Source: Gordius sp. MW1 (Eukaryota > Nematomorpha > Gordioida > Gordea > Gordiidae). Taken from it: a stretch of DNA of 64,000 nucleotides. Of the stretch, positions 11,513 through 20,035 are shown one piece after another. The translations under genes and the position numbers were made by a program. The stretch is from the NCBI GenBank assembly GCA_964036665.1, contig OZ038526.1, forward strand, positions 37,138,001 to 37,202,000, in the 5' to 3' direction. How positions within the stretch are numbered: the first letter of the stretch is position 1; every line of letters starts with the position of its first letter. The notes beneath the pieces were generated by a model that made no database searches, was not told where the DNA came from, and was given only the letters and a program-made list of their open reading frames with translations.

Positions 11513-11839
11513 TTATAAATAATCATACTCATCATATTTATTGTATGACTCCGTGTCATTCCTTTCAAGGTCAATGAACTCATCGATATAATCCTCGTCA
11601 TTGCCTGGCAGAGCTTGATATACATAACTCATATCATATTCATAATTATAATCAAAGTCATAATAGATGAGATAATAGTAGTTGAGGTATATCTCTTTTA
11701 AGGCCGTAGGTTTTAGTGCATCAACATCATCGATAGTTTGAAGGAGTTTCATATCAATTAGTCTTTGAATTGTTTCTACTAAAACTTCTGTAGGTGGTAT
11801 GTACACACTTTTAAATTTAAAATGTTTCCACGGCACCAT
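11513..11839 (-). CDS. Hypothetical acidic 108-aa protein
   Basis: An uninterrupted ATG-to-TAA frame of 108 codons with no similarity to the surrounding transposons. Residues 1-60 are mixed and look like an ordinary folded segment (starts MVPWKHFKFKSVYIPP, then an amphipathic stretch with KLLQTIDDVDALKP). From about residue 65 the protein is dominated by Tyr, Asp, Glu and Asn (for example YYDFDYNYEYDMSY) and ends DEYDYL. No signal peptide or membrane segment is apparent. There are no close neighbours. It could be a small cellular gene, a terminal exon or a chance frame; the amino-acid order is more protein-like than chance AT-rich frames here. Function unknown. Confidence 0.4.
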   Translation of the reverse strand: MVPWKHFKFKSVYIPPTEVLVETIQRLIDMKLLQTIDDVDALKPTALKEIYLNYYYLIYYDFDYNYEYDMSYVYQALPGNDEDYIDEFIDLERNDTESYNKYDEYDYL

Positions 11840-12236
11840 TTTAGTTATTAATCGTTCTATAAATAAAAATACTGTATAAATAAACTCTTCAGTTACCTAG
11901 CAATTTTTAAGTTAGACCTAGTTAAATGTATAATTGATAATTGAAAATGTTTAAATGATAAATAACTGTGACTTTTAAATACGTATCGTAATATATTATA
12001 TTGAAAATGTGTAAAAGAGGTAATACTCTTATTATAGCCTAGTTATACTTGTTAAATAAATAGGCAGGAGAAAACCTCATTCAAACGATAAATTGCAAAT
12101 ATTTTAGGGGTAGCGGTTAACAGATTTAAAAGAGTTGGGGTGAGCACATATATGTTATTCACAAATGAGTTTAATGCTGCGTAAATAAGCGTTTTCGCCC
12201 ATTTTGAAAGATGTATTTATAAAATGGAATTGATGA

Positions 12237-12838
12237 CTATTAAGTAGAGATGCACCGATACCAAGTATCGGCATGGTATCGGCGCCGATACCTTGCCAAA
12301 AGAATCGGCCCGATACTTTGCTAGTATCGGCAATTACCAAGCCGATACCTTTTTTAATATGAAACTCAAAAAATAATACTTATAGTATCTCCTACGATTA
12401 AAAAATAGAGGACTTTTCAAATTTTTTGAAAATTGTTTCATTTGATTGGCTATAAATATTTCTATGTGGAGTATAATAAACTCATTGACCATCTGTTCCG
12501 ACTGCGCTTTTAAGTAAATATTATTTTATTTTAAAAATTATTATATATTAAGCCTTAGATGGATTCTTTAGATACACTATGGAGTTATTTTGTTGTGTCA
12601 GCAGATGAAAAAATTGTAATCTGTGAATTATGCAAAGCTAAAATAAGTCGTGGGGGCAAAGACAAACATTCCTTTAACACTTCAAATTTAAGGAAACATT
12701 TAAAAACTAGACATTTAGTATAACATTTTTTTTATTATAAGTATCGGCATGGTATCGGTATCGGCAAAAAAATCTTAAGTATCGGCTGGTATCGGTATCG
12801 GCAAAAAATAGTGGTATCGGTGCATCTCTACTATTAAG
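12237..12838. mobile_element. hAT element with perfect TIR and 8-bp TSD
   Basis: The element is 12,245-12,830 (586 bp). It begins TAGAGATGCACCGATACC and ends with the exact inverted complement. Identical CTATTAAG copies at 12,237-12,244 and 12,831-12,838 form the target duplication. Both ends hold many GATACC/GGTATCGG words, presumably transposase-binding subterminal repeats. Intact ends and a perfect duplication indicate a recent insertion. It is too short to encode a transposase catalytic domain and contains only the BED-finger frame at 12,559. Confidence 0.95.
12559..12723 (+). CDS. BED-type zinc finger mini-protein of a hAT element
   Basis: A 54-codon ATG-to-TAA frame lies wholly inside the 586-bp hAT element. 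It has the pattern of a BED finger: aromatic residues (W8, Y10, F11) before C22-X2-C25, then H47-X4-H52 (LRKHLKTRH). BED fingers are the N-terminal DNA-binding domain of many hAT transposases, so this is best read as the transposase first exon retained after loss of the catalytic part. If translated it could bind element ends without catalysing transposition, a possible competitor of active transposase; that role is inference. There are no internal stops, which is unusual for a non-autonomous element. Confidence 0.7.
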   Translation: MDSLDTLWSYFVVSADEKIVICELCKAKISRGGKDKHSFNTSNLRKHLKTRHLV

Positions 12839-13203
12839 TTTCAATAATGGCTATGGAGGAAAAAAGTTTTTATGTTAAATTAAAAAAAAGCCGTTCCTCC
12901 CCAATGGGAAAAAGCTTGCTATGTCATTTAAAACAATGCATTTGAAAACTTAACACCTGCTGGTGAAGTACTTTTAAAAAAAAACTGAGAGGCACTAGGG
13001 GAGACAGGATCTATAGGTTTACCGGGGTCATACACGTCCTCTTAAATAATATTGCCCTCTTATTTTGCCTTTAAATTTTAATCATAAATATACTAAATTA
13101 AGGCAAATATTAGAAACAAAAAATGTGGGTTAACTCTTATTTAAAAAAAATACAAAAAATAAAATTTTTCGGGGCAAAAACCATTTTTAACTAACGTAAG
13201 AAT
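12839..13203. other. Non-coding spacer
   Basis: AT-rich sequence between the hAT element and the duplicated block. No gene or repeat end recognised. Confidence 0.5.
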
Positions 13204-13924
13204 AATGAATTACTTTAATTTTCAGCAAGTTTAATAAAAAGAATGTACTTTTTCACATGATAGATGCGTAAATGTATAGTTTTGAAAAATTAATCATCTT
13301 TAAACACAACTTAAAGTGCTATGATTACTCTGGGGCTATCGTGTCCAGACTATTATTTACTTTTCACCAATTTATTAATTAAGCATGATGCTCAATTAGA
13401 GTCAAAAAACTAACTTTTTCTCTTATGAACAAAAAATATAACGTATGTCTAACAAAAAATTCAAAAATGGAGAAACTTTGTAAAAGAAAAAAATACAAGA
13501 GTCATTTTTAACAAAGAACAAAACAAATATTGGTTAATTATCTAATAAAAGGCGCCTAACTTTATTTAAGTCAATGTCTTAAATAAGTATATTATGTTAG
13601 GATAAAACTATTAAGAGACATATCTAGCTTATCAATTGGCAAAAAACTTAAGTGGCAAAATCTCAACAGAATAACATTCAAAAAAAAATAAAAATAATTA
13701 TTGCATTATTTGTGATAAGACTACAAAAATGAGCATAATAATCAAGAATGGTTTTATTGAGAAAAGAAGTCAACAAGCATGCATGCATACTTACATATAG
13801 TGATGGGGAAAACCTTAGGTGAGGTGAATCTCAGGTCAACCTGAGGTTAGGTTTGGCTAGATTTTTTGAATAACCTGGAGGTTATCAAACAACCTACACC
13901 TGACCTATAAGGTTGGGTTTATAA
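13204..13924. repeat. Duplicated block, left copy
   Basis: About 720 bp starting AATGAATTACTTTAATTTTC. The same sequence recurs at 16,666-16,987 plus 21,717-22,115, where it is split by the CsRn1-type element. The copies differ by scattered substitutions and small indels only. The last 127 bp (from 13,798, TAGTGATGGGGA) are the beginning of an AGGTTAGG-rich repeat end. The copy stops at GGGTTTATAA, where sequence related to the BEL LTR begins. Confidence 0.85.
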
Positions 13925-14203
13925 GTTTACTGAATCTGAAAATATGTATAATGAAATATAATAGTAAAATATGTAAGTTATGATAATATGTCTTGATGAC
14001 GTGTATGTGTTCTAGAAAACCATATGATTCATGAATGAATATACGTTGTTCATGTTATGTATTAACATGTGTGTATACGTTGTTTATGTTATGTATTAAC
14101 ATGTGTGTATACGTTGTTCATGTTATGTATTAACATGTGTGTGTATGTTGTTCATGTTATGGGTTAGCATGTGTGTATATGTTGTTCATGTTATGTGTTA
14201 ACA
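13925..14203 (-). repeat. BEL 3' LTR, missing about 20 bp at its outer end
   Basis: It matches the right LTR from the segment TGAAAATATGTATAATGAAAT through the tandem ACGTTGTTCATGTTATG units to GTGTTAACA. The right LTR begins TGTATATGGAATTTATGG; that outer stretch is missing here and is replaced by the end of the duplicated block. It contains about 5 tandem units against about 9 in the right LTR. Confidence 0.75.
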
Positions 14204-14218
14204 TTCTGCCCCCCCCCC

Positions 14219-14906
14219 CCGTTGAAAGTACTATCATCCAAATTGGTAGATCCCTGAAGAATATCATCGATAAGTAATACATTCGGCCTTGTTACTGGCC
14301 TTTTATCAAACCAGCTGATGTTCGTAAAGTAACTACTCTAGTTACTCCATCGGAGCCTGGGTGAATTTCTTGAATATGGGTTAAAAGCCATTTGAGAGGT
14401 GGCGTATTATCCTCCTTTTATTACAAGTTGACCGACCTTTACATTCTGAATTGATTTTTTCCATTTTTTACGCATCTGAAATTGATTTAAATACTCCCTT
14501 GACCATCGACGCCAAAATTGCTGTCGTAATAATTCTGTGTGTTGCCATCGAGATAAGGTATTCAATTTTGCAGTTGTCCAATCAGGTTCAGAGATAGAAG
14601 TGAAAGAAGAGCCACTCAAAAAATGCGCGGGAGTTAGGCATGATAAGTCATTTGGATCTTCTGACAATTGCGTAAGATGTCTGGAATTAATATGGCTTCG
14701 ATTTGAATCAAAAGTGTGGTGATTTCTTCATAAGTTAATAAGGCTTGACCCAATACCCTTCTCAAATGATGTTTGATAGATTTGACGGCTGCTTCCCATA
14801 AACCACCAAAATGAGGTGCTCTTGGTGGAATAAAGTGCCAATTAAAGCCCTGTTCTGCTAGTGTCAACTTTATTCTTTTGTGGTTGGATACCCCAAAATG
14901 TTTCAA
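14219..14906 (-). pseudogene. BEL/Pao integrase C-terminal part
   Basis: Two overlapping open pieces (14,634-14,906 and 14,407-14,667), in different frames, make up the integrase end of a BEL/Pao pol. The first carries the signature [17 protein letters not shown], which holds the third catalytic acidic residue (the E of LWE), and [11 protein letters not shown]. The second has [16 protein letters not shown] and RWSREYLNQFQ, followed by TPPLKW and IHPGSDGVTRVV down to about 14,290. Integrase inserts the cDNA into the chromosome. A frame change at about 14,650 and a stop near 14,278 break it, and the first two catalytic aspartates are not in the element. Confidence 0.8.
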
Positions 14907-15016
14907 AATTGATACTGTCTTATTTTAAAGAGATAGAAATCGGATAAAAGCGTGTTTGTAAGAGTCTCCCAATTTTTTAACCTGATCCTGTTGGGTCATT
15001 TTGCCTTTCCTTGCGA

Positions 15017-15775
15017 TTAAACGTTTAAAGCATTAAGAAGAAATGCTTTAGTGGAATTCTTAGGCACTCTACCTATCCCCAACGTTCTTGAGAGAACGGT
15101 GATGCAATCGGCTTTGCGGGCTACAAGACCCTGGTAGGTGCTAGCGTTGCTTAAGGGTTTATGCCGTTGCGAAATGCTTTCCCTCCTATCGGAAGTAGTC
15201 TCGCGTGACCCTTTTTTGTAAAAATCACTACCCCCATCCCTCCCTCTCCGTTCTCTGTCCTCTTTTTCGCTCACTCTTCTGCTGTTGTTGACGGGGGAAG
15301 AATCTTTGTGTCGTGGCCTTTTGTCCGAATCATAATCTCTGTCACCTTTGCTATGATTCCTATCGCCATCCCAACCCCTTTCGCGCTTCTCACCACGATG
15401 CTCGCGATCCCTGCTAACCGAAGTATTACGGTAATCCTTAGAGCCTGAAGTGGTTACATGATTGGACTTTCTAGACTGGTGCCTATCATCGTGGTCCAAA
15501 GCCCTGTAATCAGCATCAACTTGAGCTATGGATGGCAGTGTTGGTAGGGGAACGTCTTTGAGGTTAGAGGAGGGTGTGGGTGGGAGTGGAGAATAGTTGA
15601 GGGAGTTTGAAGAGGTGGAAGGCTTAAAATTCAACGTTTTCAAATGGTTTATGGTATAACTGCTGTTAAGAGCACGTTGAAAAAGAGTTTTGTAGCGGGG
15701 GTCCTGGGTGTATTGGAATTGATTTGATGCAGCAGCTTTTACAGAATTCTCATAATTACCGTCAAAGTAAGGCAA
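15017..15775 (-). CDS. Chimeric BEL gag / captured Arg-Ser-Asp-rich protein segment
   Basis: The frame is open from about 15,840 down to 15,017. Its first part (KLHLPRIELPYFDGNYEN) is the conserved start of the BEL/Pao gag domain. Immediately after NYEN the gag resemblance stops. There follows a Pro/Ser-rich stretch, then about 110 residues rich in RD, RE, RS and DR dipeptides (for example DREHRGEKRERGWDGDR). It ends with CITVLSRTLGIGRVPKNSTK, which looks like the start of an RNA-recognition motif of SR-related CTD-associated factors (SCAF type). No ATG precedes the frame; the first usable start here is TTG. I infer that a cellular mRNA fragment was captured by the element, with the exact donor gene uncertain. 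Confidence 0.55.
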   Translation of the reverse strand: MPYFDGNYENSVKAAASNQFQYTQDPRYKTLFQRALNSSYTINHLKTLNFKPSTSSNSLNYSPLPPTPSSNLKDVPLPTLPSIAQVDADYRALDHDDRHQSRKSNHVTTSGSKDYRNTSVSRDREHRGEKRERGWDGDRNHSKGDRDYDSDKRPRHKDSSPVNNSRRVSEKEDRERRGRDGGSDFYKKGSRETTSDRRESISQRHKPLSNASTYQGLVARKADCITVLSRTLGIGRVPKNSTKAFLLNALNV

Positions 15776-15980
15776 TTCTATTCGTGGAAGGTGTAGTTTC
15801 CCAGATGTTGATGATGGTTGAGAGATTGTTGGTGTGAGATTGAATGATGATATGATGTTTGAATTGTGAAATATTATGTGATGATGTGGGATTTATGATG
15901 TTTGACCTTGAAATATGATGTGATGATGTGTGAAAGATTGTTGGTGTGTGAGATTGGTTGATGAGACTCTGTGCCTTTGA
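15776..15980 (-). pseudogene. BEL gag linker, Ser/Thr/His-rich with short repeats
   Basis: Between the two gag pieces the minus strand reads a Ser/Thr/Pro/His-rich linker with imperfect duplications of a TCACACCAACAATCT-type unit. Such low-complexity linkers are common in BEL gag. The unit seems to have expanded and shifted the frame between 15,981 and 15,840. Confidence 0.4.
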
Positions 15981-16232
15981 TTATGCCTCAAAGTAATTAT
16001 CTTCAATCTCCTTTTGCTCATGAGAGTTTTCATCATTTTCATCAACTTGTTCTTGAAAATCCACATACCGTGAACGTAACCATTTAATCTCTTTAAGTCT
16101 TAATTTTATATTGATTTTGTCCTCAGATGATTCTACATAGTCCATAAATCTAGCAAGGCTTTGTACAAATGCTGTCTTTTTCTTTTCAAATTTTGCAGTC
16201 ATGCTTTTCTGGTATCCGCCTCGAAGGACCAA
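15981..16232 (-). CDS. BEL/Pao gag N-terminus
   Basis: The frame is open across 83 codons, with the first ATG at 16,202 and the in-frame beginning (LVLRGGYQKS) overlapping the primer-binding site. It encodes a basic start, a coiled-coil-like middle (IKLRLKEIKWLRSRYVDFQEQVDE) and an acidic end. This is the usual layout of the N-terminal part of BEL/Pao gag ahead of its DUF1759-type domain. Gag forms the particle that houses reverse transcription. The protein stops at 15,981 before the main gag domain, which resumes in another frame in the chimeric segment. Confidence 0.65.
   Translation of the reverse strand: MVLRGGYQKSMTAKFEKKKTAFVQSLARFMDYVESSEDKINIKLRLKEIKWLRSRYVDFQEQVDENDENSHEQKEIEDNYFEA
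16214..16231 (-). promoter_or_regulatory. Putative primer-binding site of BEL element
   Basis: On the minus strand TGGTCCTTCGAGGCGGAT lies four bases after the end of the right LTR. Its TGG start is what is needed to pair with the CCA end of a tRNA primer. Which tRNA cannot be settled by eye. Confidence 0.5.
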
Positions 16233-16235
16233 AAA

Positions 16236-16665
16236 TGTATATGGAATTTATGGAAGTTTATTGAAATACTGAAAATATGTATAATGAAATATTATAGTAA
16301 AATATGTAAGATATAATAATATGTCTTGATGACGTGTATGTGTTCTAGAAAACCATATGATTCATGAATGAATGTGTGTTGTTCATGTTATGTCTTAACA
16401 TGTGTGTATCCGTTGTTCATATTATGTATTAACATGTGGTATACGTTGTTCATATTATGTAATAACATGTGTGTATACGTTGTTTATGTTATGTATTAAC
16501 ATGTGTGTACGTTGTGTTATGTATTAACATGTGTGTATACGTTGTTTATGTTATGTATTAACATGTATGTATACGTTGTTCATATTATGTATTAACATGT
16601 GTGTATATGTTGTTCATGTTATAGGTTAACATGTGTGTATATGTTGTCCATGTTATGTGTTAACA
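16236..16665 (-). repeat. BEL 5' LTR (430 bp) with internal tandem repeat
   Basis: Read on the plus strand it begins TGTATATGGAATTT and ends TGTGTTAACA, so it has TG...CA ends. From 16,372 it holds about nine copies of a roughly 34-bp unit built around TGTTCATGTTATGTATTAACATG. The left LTR has fewer copies. Confidence 0.75.
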
Positions 16666-16987
16666 AATGAGTTACTTTAATTTTCAACAAGTTCAATAAA
16701 AAGAATGTACTTTTTCACATGATAGATGCGTAAATGTATAGTTTTGAAAAATTAATCATCTTTAAACACAACTTAAAGTGCTATGATTACTCTGGAACTA
16801 TCGTGTCCAGACTATTAATTACTTATAACAATTTATTAATTAAGCATGATGCTCAATTAGAGTCGAAAACTAACTTTTTCTCTTACGAACAAAAAATATA
16901 ACGTATGTCTAACAAAAAATTCAAAAATGGAGAAACTTTGTAAAAGAAATAAATACAAGAGGCATTTTTAACAAAGAACAAAACAAA
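16666..16987. repeat. Duplicated block, right copy, first part
   Basis: Starts directly at the end of the BEL LTR and matches 13,204-13,530 with a few substitutions (for example TTTCAACAAGTTC against TTTCAGCAAGTTT). It is cut at CAAA (16,984-16,987), the target duplication of the CsRn1-type element. Confidence 0.85.
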
Positions 16988-17386
16988 TGTAGAGGCTCTT
17001 TCGCACGCTACTTTCCCTTGACCCCGTCTAGGCGAATTCTAACACGTTACTTTATTTAATAGCCCCTCGCTTGTACTTAACCATCACGTGATTTTTATTT
17101 TAATAGCCCCTCGCTTGTACTTAACCATCACGTTATTTTTATTTTAATAGCCCCTCGCTTGTACTTAACCATCACGTTATTTTTATTTTAATAGCCCCTC
17201 GCTTGTACTTAACCATCACGTTATTTTTATTTTAATAGCCCCTCGCTTGTATTCAACCATCCCCTGATTATTCAAATGATAATGGGCTCGCGCAGCTACA
17301 TAAGCACAACCTTTAAAACTAACAGTATCATTTATTCATTTTTTTTGCATAAGTATCTCTTCTAAATAATGAAATAAACCACTTCA
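16988..17386 (+). repeat. CsRn1-type 5' LTR (399 bp)
   Basis: Begins TGTAGAGGCTC and ends AAACCACTTCA. It contains five copies of a 44-bp unit built on TAGCCCCTCGCTTGTACTTA between 17,050 and 17,260. The 3' LTR has four copies, which accounts exactly for the 44-bp length difference. The LTR would carry promoter and polyadenylation signals; none is certain by eye. Confidence 0.95.
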
Positions 17387-17388
17387 TT

Positions 17389-17397
17389 TGGTGACCC
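17389..17397 (+). promoter_or_regulatory. tRNA-Trp primer-binding site
   Basis: TGGTGACCC lies two bases after the 5' LTR. Its complement GGGTCACCA is the 3' end of animal tRNA-Trp with the added CCA. Trp priming is typical of CsRn1-type elements. Confidence 0.8.
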
Positions 17398-17401
17398 AAA
17401 A

Positions 17402-18475
17402 ATGTCCACGCAACCATCTGATATGGAGCTTAAAAGCGAAAATGCCACATATTTTAAACTGCCACAGTTTAACAATATAAGCCCCCGCTCATGGTTCATC
17501 CAAATAGAGGCTCTTTTCTTGGTAAGAAAGATAAAAAACGAAGCTACCAAAGTTGGGTACTTAATAGAAGCCTTGCCACTGGAAATAACCATCGAAATTC
17601 AAGACATCCTACAAAATATGCCCGACATTTTACCCTATACAACCATGAAAGCAGCCATCATAGACCGCACTAGCCAATCCGATTCTGCTAGACTTCGTGC
17701 TCTTCTCACAACTGTCGAATTAGGAGATCGCATCCCATCCCAGCTTCTGCGTTTCATGAAAAATTTTCTGGGAACGAATTCCATGGATGAACGAGTTCTT
17801 AAAGAACTTTGGTTAGAAAAACTTCCAAAAAACATGACCGGCATTTTGGCAATTGTTTCTGAGCAGTCCCTCTCCAAATTGGCCGAAACTGCGGACAAAA
17901 TTGTAGAGACCTACCACAACTCCACATGTCCAATTGTAAATGTAGTCACGGAAGATGAATCAACTCGGCTTAGGGAGATGATTGCAAAACTCACACAGGA
18001 GGTACAAAATTTAAAAATATCAATCAATAGGCCACGTGATCGTTCCAACTCGAGACGCCGCAATCCCTCTACCGTTCGCCACCCTAGCGCGCATATTCAA
18101 CCAAATATACTTTGTTGGTACCATTACCGCTTTAAAGACAAGGCGCTCAAATGCGTGCAACCTTGCGCATTTAACCCCCCCCCCCTCGACAAACTAGTAG
18201 ACCACCCAGGGATGGCAACGCCTGGACTTGGTCTAAAACTTAGTCGCCTATTTTACATATTTGACAAATCCACGGGTCAGCGATTTCTCATTGATACAGG
18301 CGCGGAAATTTCCGTTATTCCGCCTTCTCGAGACCATTCCTTGACCCCTTCATATGTGCAACTTCAGGCCGCCAATTCTACCCCTATCAAAACATATGGC
18401 CAAAAGCTTTTCACTTTGGACCTCGGCCTACGCAAAGAATTTAGATGGATTTTTACAATAGCAGACGTTAAATAG
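17402..18475 (+). CDS. CsRn1-type Gag-protease polyprotein
   Basis: 357 codons from ATG 16 bases after the 5' LTR. Residues 1-200 are the capsid-like gag part. A basic Arg/Ser-rich stretch (about 205-230) precedes the nucleocapsid finger C238-X2-H241-X9-C251-X3-C255, the CHCC form. A C tract follows. The aspartic protease begins near residue 285 with the active site D298-TGAEISVIPP. The frame ends at TAG at 18,473, after which protease sequence continues in the same frame (IIGADF near 18,480). So the stop interrupts what would be one Gag-Pol frame. It is the most intact coding segment of the window. Confidence 0.9.
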   Translation: MSTQPSDMELKSENATYFKLPQFNNISPRSWFIQIEALFLVRKIKNEATKVGYLIEALPLEITIEIQDILQNMPDILPYTTMKAAIIDRTSQSDSARLRALLTTVELGDRIPSQLLRFMKNFLGTNSMDERVLKELWLEKLPKNMTGILAIVSEQSLSKLAETADKIVETYHNSTCPIVNVVTEDESTRLREMIAKLTQEVQNLKISINRPRDRSNSRRRNPSTVRHPSAHIQPNILCWYHYRFKDKALKCVQPCAFNPPPLDKLVDHPGMATPGLGLKLSRLFYIFDKSTGQRFLIDTGAEISVIPPSRDHSLTPSYVQLQAANSTPIKTYGQKLFTLDLGLRKEFRWIFTIADVK

Positions 18476-19204
18476 CCAATCATCGGAGCCGATTTTCTTA
18501 ATCACTACCATCTAGTAGTTGATATAAAAAAAGCAGCTTTTCGACACTCAAACGACATTAACATCTGCAGGCAAGGCTACACTCGCTACGTCAATCAACA
18601 TACAAGTTGGGATAATGGCACCTCCCCCATCAAATCACTACTTCAGAAGTATGCCTCCATAGTGTCCCCTTCTGATTATAAGGCTCAAGTAACTCATAGC
18701 ACTCAACACCATATCCACACCAACGGCCCCCCGGTTCGCTCAAAACCAAGGAGACTCTTCCCGGACAAGCTTAAGATTGCCCGAGACGAATTTACTCACA
18801 TGCTCGAACTTGGTATAATCCGTCCCTCTAACAGTGACTGGTCCTCACCCCTGCACATGGTACCCAAGAAGGCCGCGGGAGATTGGAGACCTTGTGGCGA
18901 CTATCGCATGCTCAACAGTCGTACAATTCTCGACTGTTATCCCCTTCCCCACCTCCATGATTTTGCGCTGACCCTTTGCAATAAAACGGTATTCTCAAAG
19001 ATCGACTTAGTCAGGCATACCACCAAATTCCAATGGCCCCCGAGGATATTTCTAAAACCGCCATCACAACCCCGTTCGGTCTTTTTGAATTTCTTCGCAT
19101 GCCATTTGGCCTTCGCAACGCTGTATAGACGTTTCAACGCTTTATGGACCAAGTTTTTAGAGAACTTGACTTTGTTTTTGTTTACCTTGACGACGTATTC
19201 ATAG
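18476..19204 (+). pseudogene. CsRn1-type protease end and reverse transcriptase palm
   Basis: In frame with the preceding gag-protease, the sequence continues after the stop with the protease end, then RT (open piece 18,662-19,204). Visible motifs are SPLHMVPKK, WRPCGDYRMLN and the catalytic-aspartate block FSKID near 19,000. Shortly after FSKID, at about 19,015, the frame shifts; the next frame carries LRMPFGL near 19,095. The active-site YLDD is at 19,183-19,194 in that second frame. One internal TAG (near 19,125) also breaks it. RT would copy the element RNA into DNA in cytoplasmic particles. Confidence 0.85.
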
Positions 19205-20035
19205 CGAGTTCTTCCATTGATGAACACCACAATCATATTAGACTGGTTTTTTAAAGACTCAAGTCTTTCGGTATTAAAATCAGTCAGGATAAATGCGTAT
19301 GGTGTCAAAACGAAATTAATTTTTTGGGACACAAAATCACCCCTCAAGGTTTGTCACCCCTTCAGGACAAGGTGGAAGCAATCCTCAATTTCCCACAGCC
19401 TACTTCGATGACTCAGTTGAGACGCTTCTTAGGGATGATTAATTTTTATAGACCGTTTATTCCGATGTGTGCCGATTTACTCAAACCTCTCACCGATTTG
19501 CTCGACGGTTCAAAGAAGACAATTTCCTGCACCCCGGAAGCTTCGACTGCTTTTAACAACGCCAAACTCGCTTTAAGCAATGTCGTGCCTCTCTCCCATC
19601 TTCAAAAAGACGCTCAATTCTCAATCACCACCGACGCCTCCAACTCAGCTGTAGGAGCCGTATTACATCAAACATCTAACGGTAATACGCTGCCTTTGGC
19701 CTTTTTTTCCCCAAAAGCTAACAAAAACTCAACAACGATACAGTGCATTCGGTCGCGAATTATTAGCAATATTTTGAACAATCCGCCATTACCGCCATTT
19801 TTTAGAAGGTCATGAATTCACTATTTATACAGACCACAAGCCACTAACTTATGCTTTCAGTACACCTATCGACAAATACTCCCCGCGGGAGATTAGACAG
19901 TTAGACTATATTTCGCAATATACTACCGATTTCCAATATATAGCTGGCAAATCAAATGTAGTCGCTGACACCCTCTCAAGGTCTGAAATTGATTCCGTTG
20001 ATTTTAAAGACAGGCCCCTAGTAGAAAGGTTAGCT
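19205..20035 (+). pseudogene. CsRn1-type RT thumb and RNase H
   Basis: The open piece 19,324-19,815 starts GHKITPQGLSPL, the gypsy RT thumb, and continues through the connection (RRFLGMINFYRPFIP) to the RNase H start with the catalytic TTDAS near 19,630. After about 19,745 the frame shifts. The following frame has [14 protein letters not shown] near 19,812 and NVVADTLSR near 19,957, the usual end of RNase H. A stop also separates the YLDD region from the thumb near 19,253. Confidence 0.85.

Larger units (their letters stand above)
13925..16665 (-). mobile_element. BEL/Pao LTR element carrying foreign coding sequence
   Basis: Two direct repeats (13,925-14,203 and 16,236-16,665) bracket minus-strand coding segments in BEL/Pao order: primer-binding site, gag start, then an integrase C-terminal part. 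Protease, reverse transcriptase and RNase H are absent. In their place is an Arg/Ser/Asp-rich frame (15,017-15,775) fused to the gag. The element must therefore have depended on other copies for replication. The G-rich tract next to the left LTR (14,207-14,220 on the plus strand as C) may be its polypurine tract. No flanking target duplication is present, see the duplicated block. Confidence 0.75.

Noticed and set aside
13980..14210. Regularly spaced repeats that could suggest a CRISPR array
   Set aside because: The units are contiguous tandem copies without unique spacers, lie inside an LTR and the genome is eukaryotic.
18937..19347. 136-codon minus-strand frame
   Set aside because: It is the shadow of the RT gene of the CsRn1-type element on the opposite strand.
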